35,273 nucleotides of DNA from an uncultured Clostridia bacterium (GTDB lineage: Bacteria > Bacillota > Clostridia > Oscillospirales > Acutalibacteraceae), in NCBI GenBank assembly GCA_946637545.1, contig CAMPBI010000004.1:1-35273 (forward strand). Direction: 5' to 3'. Position 1 is the stretch's first letter. Every line of letters begins with the position of its first letter. Both the position numbers and the translations under genes were made by a program. The notes beneath the pieces are model-generated. The model searched no databases. It was not told the origin of the DNA and saw nothing but the letters and a program-made list of their open reading frames with translations. Below are positions 31,322 to 35,273 of this stretch, in pieces.

Positions 31322-32506
31322 TTATTTTGTTTTGACCTTTTTTGCCGCCGTCCATTTGCCGTAGTATTTTACGCCGCCGAGCGTGCGGTAAGTTCTGACG
31401 CGGACATAGTAAACTTTTTTCGCCTTCAGCTTTTTAACTGTTTTTGAGGTTGTTGCCGACTTTGCAACAAGAACGGCTTTTGTGGTCTTTTTGGTGAATT
31501 TTTTGCTTGTGGAATACTGCACCTGATAGCCCGTCACGCCGCCTGTTTTTGTCCACACGGCTTTAAAGCTCTTTTTGCCCGGGGTGACCTTTGACAGCTT
31601 TGTGTTTTTGAGATAGATTTTTCTTTTGAAATCCTGCCACTCGGTGTTCGTTTTGAGCTCGGGCGATTTGCCTACAAAAGCCTTGCCTGCCGCAGTGTTG
31701 CCCTGGAGCTTGTAGTCGAACCACGCAATCATATACGGGTGGGTCTGATAGATGCTGTCGGCGTGCTCAACGCCCTTTTTCCTTGCGACGAAAACATCGT
31801 TTTTAATCTTTGATTTTGCGGGCAGAATGCTTGTTTCAAGCGGACAGATGAAGGCGTTGTCCGTTGCGCCCGTTCCCGCAAGAATAAGCGTGGGGAGCGA
31901 CACAAGCGACGCGTCGTAAGGGCAGTTCTGAAGCGGTGACGCCGCAAGCTCCGGAGTGGGCAGCGAGCAGGCGTAAATTGCCTTGTAGTGCTTAAGATTT
32001 GCGTAATTGCCCTTGCTCGCCATATTCAGCGAACAGGTCGCGCCCTGCGAATGTCCTGCAAGTCCGACCTTGTCGATATTTACCTTTTTGTAAAGGCGGT
32101 GATTCTTGTCGCTGTTAAAGCCGATAAGAGCCGTCATTCCCGCGTCCATACTTGCGCCCGTGCCTGTGTTCTGGTCGGTATTTGTAACGCAGATAAAGCC
32201 GTAGGACGACGCTTTTTTAAGATACACCTCGGTTTCGGGCGTTTTTTCATAGTTTGAGCCCGTGCCGTTGCAGTACAGAATAACCGGGCGAGCCGAGAGC
32301 TTTGCAATATCCGACGGGTACCACACCTTGTAGGTGAAATCGTTGTCCTCAACCGTAAAGGTAAAGCTGCTCACCTTGTGAGCGCCCGACTTTGAATACT
32401 TATCCCACACGGGTGTGGTGCTTTTTGCAAACGCAAAAAACGGAACAACCGTTGCCGTAAATGCCATAACAAGTGCCATAGCAAGTGACAGTGCTTTCTT
32501 TTTCAT
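31322..32506 (-). CDS. Secreted alpha/beta hydrolase with C-terminal Fn3 domain
   Basis: The exported protein of about 394 residues begins with a signal peptide (MKKKALSLAMALVMAFTATVVPFFAFA). An alpha/beta hydrolase domain follows (about 45-285), of the cutinase/lipase/PET-hydrolase-like kind. It has the oxyanion-side VILYCNGTGSNYE, the nucleophile elbow GHSQGA, a GTGATDN loop that may hold the acid, and GVEHAD for the His. The C-terminal 90 residues form a clostridial fibronectin type III module (KSFKAVWTKTGGVTGYQVQYS, KAKKVYYVRVRTYR), usually a spacer or binding module, and are Lys-rich. It is probably an esterase acting outside the cell on an unknown ester. The ATG at 32506 follows GGGGAG by 6 bases; the track start (32545) has no site and would bury the signal peptide. 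Confidence 0.82.
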   Translation of the reverse strand: MKKKALSLAMALVMAFTATVVPFFAFAKSTTPVWDKYSKSGAHKVSSFTFTVEDNDFTYKVWYPSDIAKLSARPVILYCNGTGSNYEKTPETEVYLKKASSYGFICVTNTDQNTGTGASMDAGMTALIGFNSDKNHRLYKKVNIDKVGLAGHSQGATCSLNMASKGNYANLKHYKAIYACSLPTPELAASPLQNCPYDASLVSLPTLILAGTGATDNAFICPLETSILPAKSKIKNDVFVARKKGVEHADSIYQTHPYMIAWFDYKLQGNTAAGKAFVGKSPELKTNTEWQDFKRKIYLKNTKLSKVTPGKKSFKAVWTKTGGVTGYQVQYSTSKKFTKKTTKAVLVAKSATTSKTVKKLKAKKVYYVRVRTYRTLGGVKYYGKWTAAKKVKTK

Positions 32507-32582
32507 ATAAAACTCCCCTTTTGTATAAAATGTTTCTGTCCCCATTGTAACGCATATTGATAAAAAAATAAAGCCCTATTTT

Positions 32583-32612
32583 AAAAAATTAAGGGAGACT
32601 GACGTCCCCCTT
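32583..32612 (-). terminator. Terminator after the DUF975 gene
   Basis: The stem GGGGGAC/GTCTCCC extended by AA/TT (one G-U pair) with loop GTCA is followed on the minus strand by AATTTTTTAAAA. It ends the glyQS-DUF975 transcript. Confidence 0.8.
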
Positions 32613-32619
32613 TTGTTTG

Positions 32620-33759
32620 CTATTCTGTTTCGTCAAAATTCTGTGTTTCGCCAAAATTTTGCGGCGGTATTTCTGTCTGCTGCGGCTGCGGTGCAGGCGG
32701 CTCATAATACTGCGGCTGCGGCGGAGTATACGGCTCTGTATACGCCTGCGGCTGCTGAATTACGGGCTGAAAATATGTCTGCGCCGTCTGCGGATATGCA
32801 GCGTTTGCGTTATACGCGTTATAATTCTGTGCGCCGTACGGATTGTAGGCAGCCGCCTTTTGCGCTATGCTCATATAATCGTACTGCGTAACCGCATTTT
32901 CCTGAAATGCTCTGATTCTGAAATTCTCATAGTACAGCGCAATCGTGGTGTTGTAATACGGTCCGACATAAATACCTGCAATTCCGAAAGTTACAGCTAC
33001 AAGTAAAAACCATCCGAGGAACGACAAGTCAAGAACAAAAAGCTCCCACTTGTGACCCTTGGTAATCTTATCCGATGTACGCATAGCGTCGGAAAACGAG
33101 ATTTCGGGGTTTTCCATCATAATGAAATGCGTAAATCTCCACTTGTACGAAAATACTACGCCCGGAATAATCAGCAGCAGATAAAGAAGCGAAAGCAAAA
33201 TACTTTTAACAAGAGTAAGAAGCAGCTTTTGCCAGTAATTTTTGTCAAACGCATTTTTGAAAACATAGCTGAATTCTTTGTCGAGCTCCATATTGTTGCC
33301 GTGCACAAGTTCACGGTACATACCCGAAAGCGTTACCCTAAGCGGCGCACACACAAGGCGTATCAAGCCGATAATAATTGCAATCAGTCCGAGGATAGCC
33401 ATTGCGGTTATCAGAAATACGATGTCGTCGTCCGGGAAAAAGCTCTTTGCCAGCGTGATTTTTCCGCCAAAGTCGTTGAAGTGACCCCAGTCGGGCTCCT
33501 CGTCTTCCTCAATTCCGAAATCGTTTTCAAAATCCTTGCCGAACTCGTCGTCAAAGCTGTCAAAATAATCCTCAACCCTGTCGCCGAAAAGAGATGTCGA
33601 ATCGTTGCCGAAATGCTGAATCAGATTTGTAATCGGAGTTTCAGGATTGCTTGCCCCTGCAATAATGCCGACAACAAATGTGATTAAAAACAGCTTTAAC
33701 ACATTATTTCTGATTAAATCCTTTGCCTGTTCTTTTACAAGCTGTCTGTTGATATTCAT
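32620..33759 (-). CDS. DUF975-family membrane protein with Pro/Gln/Tyr-rich tail
   Basis: This 379-residue integral membrane protein belongs to the DUF975 family, whose function is not established. Helices are visible at about 20-36, 112-135, 180-205 and 250-275. An acidic stretch (about 60-100, many Asp/Glu/Phe) sits between the first two. Family segments are LRVTLSGMYRELVHG, LLLIIPGVVFSYKWRFTHFIMMENP and FSDAMRTSDKITKGHKWELF. The last 70 residues are low-complexity Pro, Gln, Tyr and Ala, presumably cytosolic and flexible. It follows glyQS after 12 bases with an AAAGGA site, so it is cotranscribed with a tRNA synthetase, which is probably just proximity. Confidence 0.82.
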   Translation of the reverse strand: MNINRQLVKEQAKDLIRNNVLKLFLITFVVGIIAGASNPETPITNLIQHFGNDSTSLFGDRVEDYFDSFDDEFGKDFENDFGIEEDEEPDWGHFNDFGGKITLAKSFFPDDDIVFLITAMAILGLIAIIIGLIRLVCAPLRVTLSGMYRELVHGNNMELDKEFSYVFKNAFDKNYWQKLLLTLVKSILLSLLYLLLIIPGVVFSYKWRFTHFIMMENPEISFSDAMRTSDKITKGHKWELFVLDLSFLGWFLLVAVTFGIAGIYVGPYYNTTIALYYENFRIRAFQENAVTQYDYMSIAQKAAAYNPYGAQNYNAYNANAAYPQTAQTYFQPVIQQPQAYTEPYTPPQPQYYEPPAPQPQQTEIPPQNFGETQNFDETE

Positions 33760-33771
33760 AAAATCAGTCCT

Positions 33772-35154
33772 TTAAAACTCGAGTTTTTCTGCGATAAACG
33801 CCTCAAGGTCTGCAATCGGGAGTCTTACCTGCTCCATAGTGTCGCGGTCACGGACTGTTACGCAGCCGTCCTCAAGCGACTCAAAGTCGTAAGTGATGCA
33901 GTAAGGTGTGCCGATTTCGTCCTGACGGCGATAGCGCTTGCCGATTGAGCCTGCGTCGTCGTAGTCAACATTGAATTTCTTTGAGAGTGCTTCAAACACC
34001 TCTTCAGCCTGCTCGTTCAGCTTCTTTGAAAGCGGAAGAACTGCTGCCTTGAACGGTGCAAGCGCGGGGTGAAAATGCATTACTACGCGGCTGTCGTTCT
34101 TTTCGGCGTCGATAACCTCCTCGTCATAAGCCTCGCAGAGAACTGCAAGGAAGAGTCTTTCAACACCGAGCGACGGCTCAATAACATAAGGAATATATTT
34201 TTTGCCTGTTGCCTGGTCAAAATATTCAAGATTTTTGCCCGAAACATTGATGTGCTGCGTGAGGTCGTAATTTGTTCTGTCGGCAATTCCCCACAGCTCG
34301 CCCCAGCCGAACGGGAACATATACTCAAAGTCGGTAGTTGCCTTTGAATAGAACGAAAGCTCCTCGGGGTCGTGGTCGCGAAGGCGAAGGTTTTCCTCGC
34401 TGATGCCGAGCGAGTACAGCCAGTCGCGGCAAAAGCCTCTCCAGTAAGCGAACCACTCAAGGTCGGTGTCGGGCTCGCAGAAGAATTCAAGCTCCATCTG
34501 CTCAAACTCGCGAACGCGGAAGATAAATTTGCCGGGCGTGATTTCGTTACGGAACGACTTGCCTATCTGCGCAACGCCGAACGGAATCTTTTTTCTGGTG
34601 GTGCGCTGAATGTTTGCAAAGTTTACAAAAATACCCTGCGCAGTTTCGGGACGAAGATAAATTTCGTCCTTCGTGTCCTCGGTAACGCCCTGGAAGGTTT
34701 TGAACATCAGATTAAACTGACGAATATCGGTAAAATTAGTTTTGCCGCAGTTCGGACAAGGAATATTGTGCTCTTTGATATAAGCGCTCATTTCCTCATT
34801 TGACCAGCCTGCAACATTTGTGCCGTCAAAATTCTCAATAAGGTCGTCGGCACGGTGGCGTGTTTTGCAGTCGCAGCAGTCCATAAGCGGGTCAGAGAAT
34901 CCGCCAAGGTGTCCCGATGCAATCCAGGTCTGCGGATTCATAAGAATTGCCGAGTCAAGACCTACATTGTACTTGTTTTCCTGAATGAACTTTCTGCGCC
35001 ACGCAGATTTGATATTAGTTTTAAGCTCAACGCCGAGCGGACCGTAATCCCAGGTGTTTGCAAGTCCGCCGTATATCTCGGAACCGGGATATACAAAGCC
35101 TCTGCCCTTGCAGAGCGCCACAATCTGGTCGAGCGATTTTTCAGTATTTTTCAT
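33772..35154 (-). CDS. glyQS: Glycyl-tRNA synthetase, single-chain dimer type
   Basis: This 460-residue class II synthetase joins glycine to tRNA-Gly. It is the alpha2 form shared by Gram-positives, archaea and eukaryotes. Features are [23 protein letters not shown] at the start, a zinc-binding CCDC...CPNC insertion, [12 protein letters not shown], and class II motif 2 around [39 protein letters not shown] is motif 3, and an anticodon-binding domain follows (about 360-460, [15 protein letters not shown]). The length is normal. A GGAGG site precedes the ATG by 10 bases. The transcript leader is only about 25-30 bases, with no T-box. Confidence 0.96.
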   Translation of the reverse strand: MKNTEKSLDQIVALCKGRGFVYPGSEIYGGLANTWDYGPLGVELKTNIKSAWRRKFIQENKYNVGLDSAILMNPQTWIASGHLGGFSDPLMDCCDCKTRHRADDLIENFDGTNVAGWSNEEMSAYIKEHNIPCPNCGKTNFTDIRQFNLMFKTFQGVTEDTKDEIYLRPETAQGIFVNFANIQRTTRKKIPFGVAQIGKSFRNEITPGKFIFRVREFEQMELEFFCEPDTDLEWFAYWRGFCRDWLYSLGISEENLRLRDHDPEELSFYSKATTDFEYMFPFGWGELWGIADRTNYDLTQHINVSGKNLEYFDQATGKKYIPYVIEPSLGVERLFLAVLCEAYDEEVIDAEKNDSRVVMHFHPALAPFKAAVLPLSKKLNEQAEEVFEALSKKFNVDYDDAGSIGKRYRRQDEIGTPYCITYDFESLEDGCVTVRDRDTMEQVRLPIADLEAFIAEKLEF

Positions 35155-35185
35155 ATGTGTTGTACCTCCATATACAATTAGGGCT

Positions 35186-35214
35186 ATTATACTATTAAAT
35201 TAATGAATAGTCAA
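35186..35214 (-). promoter_or_regulatory. glyQS promoter
   Basis: On the minus strand TTGACT (35214-35209), a 17-base spacer and a perfect TATAAT (35191-35186). The expected start is about 25 bases before the ATG at 35154, leaving no space for a T-box. Confidence 0.8.
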
Positions 35215-35238
35215 TAATGATAGATTATTAATTTTAGC

Positions 35239-35271
35239 AAAAAGGTGCTGTCTGACAGACAGCACCTTTTT
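35239..35271. terminator. Strong terminator hairpin at the window edge
   Basis: A 15-bp perfect stem, AAAAAGGTGCTGTCT and its reverse complement, with loop GAC has T-runs on both outer sides. It probably ends a gene lying beyond the right edge of the window; it is upstream of the glyQS promoter. Confidence 0.85.
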
Positions 35272-35273
35272 TA

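Noticed and set aside
35155-35273. T-box riboswitch for glyQS
   Set aside because: The promoter is only about 30 bases upstream of the start codon, and no AGGGTGG-type T-box sequence is present; the hairpin at 35239 lies upstream of the promoter.

Overview
The window reads as chromosome of a gut or rumen clostridium of the Ruminococcus/Oscillospiraceae type. The reasons are a SpoIIE sporulation phosphatase, CIRCE heat-shock control, a class B sortase with an SPKTG-type substrate, CDP-glycerol (teichoic-acid-type) transferases, a GH130 mannooligosaccharide phosphorylase, and a GH3 beta-glucosidase with the reversed domain order known from Ruminococcus albus and Butyrivibrio. This assignment is inference from gene content. 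I see no rRNA, tRNA, CRISPR array or insertion sequence. Coding density is high, and most genes have clear Shine-Dalgarno sites and sigma-A-type promoters with 16-17 bp spacers.

Layout. 1-852: 3' end of a membrane-embedded M28 peptidase (+). 895-8663: minus-strand run of spoIIE, a GlmS-like protein lacking its catalytic cysteine, a GH27 alpha-galactosidase, an endoglycoceramidase-like GH5 and a GH130 phosphorylase, with internal promoters before GH27 and GH5. The three glycosidase genes look like an intracellular oligosaccharide-processing set, probably for galactomannan-type or related glycans. 8812-11238: reversed-domain GH3 (+). 11295-14197: cell-surface block (minus) with a small SPKTG-anchored protein, a class B sortase and an LCP ligase carrying a natural poly-His tract. 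A strongly structured 250-bp spacer lies inside this block. 14358-17953: heterodimeric ABC exporter (minus). 18110-20969: rsmA, a MATE transporter and a small unknown gene (+). 21002-22879: htpG (minus) under a perfect CIRCE. 23041-23982: GT2 polyprenyl-phosphate glycosyltransferase (+).

24120-31178 is the most distinctive block: one minus-strand operon of five genes. These are a CDP-glycerol glycerophosphotransferase, a 1245-residue multidomain transferase, a nonulosonate (NeuB/KDN-9-P) synthase, a CMP-nonulosonate cytidylyltransferase and a KdsC-like HAD phosphatase. The last three are the same three activities as the CMP-KDN pathway described in Bacteroides thetaiotaomicron, and no NeuC epimerase is present. 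Together they suggest a KDN- or sialate-like sugar added to a poly(glycerol-phosphate)-type surface polymer. 31322-32506 is a secreted alpha/beta hydrolase with an Fn3 domain. 32620-35154 is a DUF975 membrane protein behind glyQS, which has no T-box leader.

Start sites were revised from the ORF track for eight genes (GH27, spoIIE, SPKTG protein, rsmA, htpG, neuB, secreted hydrolase and the partial peptidase) using ribosome-binding sites, promoter positions or the window edge. The best candidates for something undescribed are the putative plus-strand structured RNA at about 13446-13697, the nonulosonate/teichoic-acid operon with its large fusion protein, the glutaminase-dead GlmS homologue next to spoIIE, and the promoter nested in the loop of a terminator at 3349-3397.
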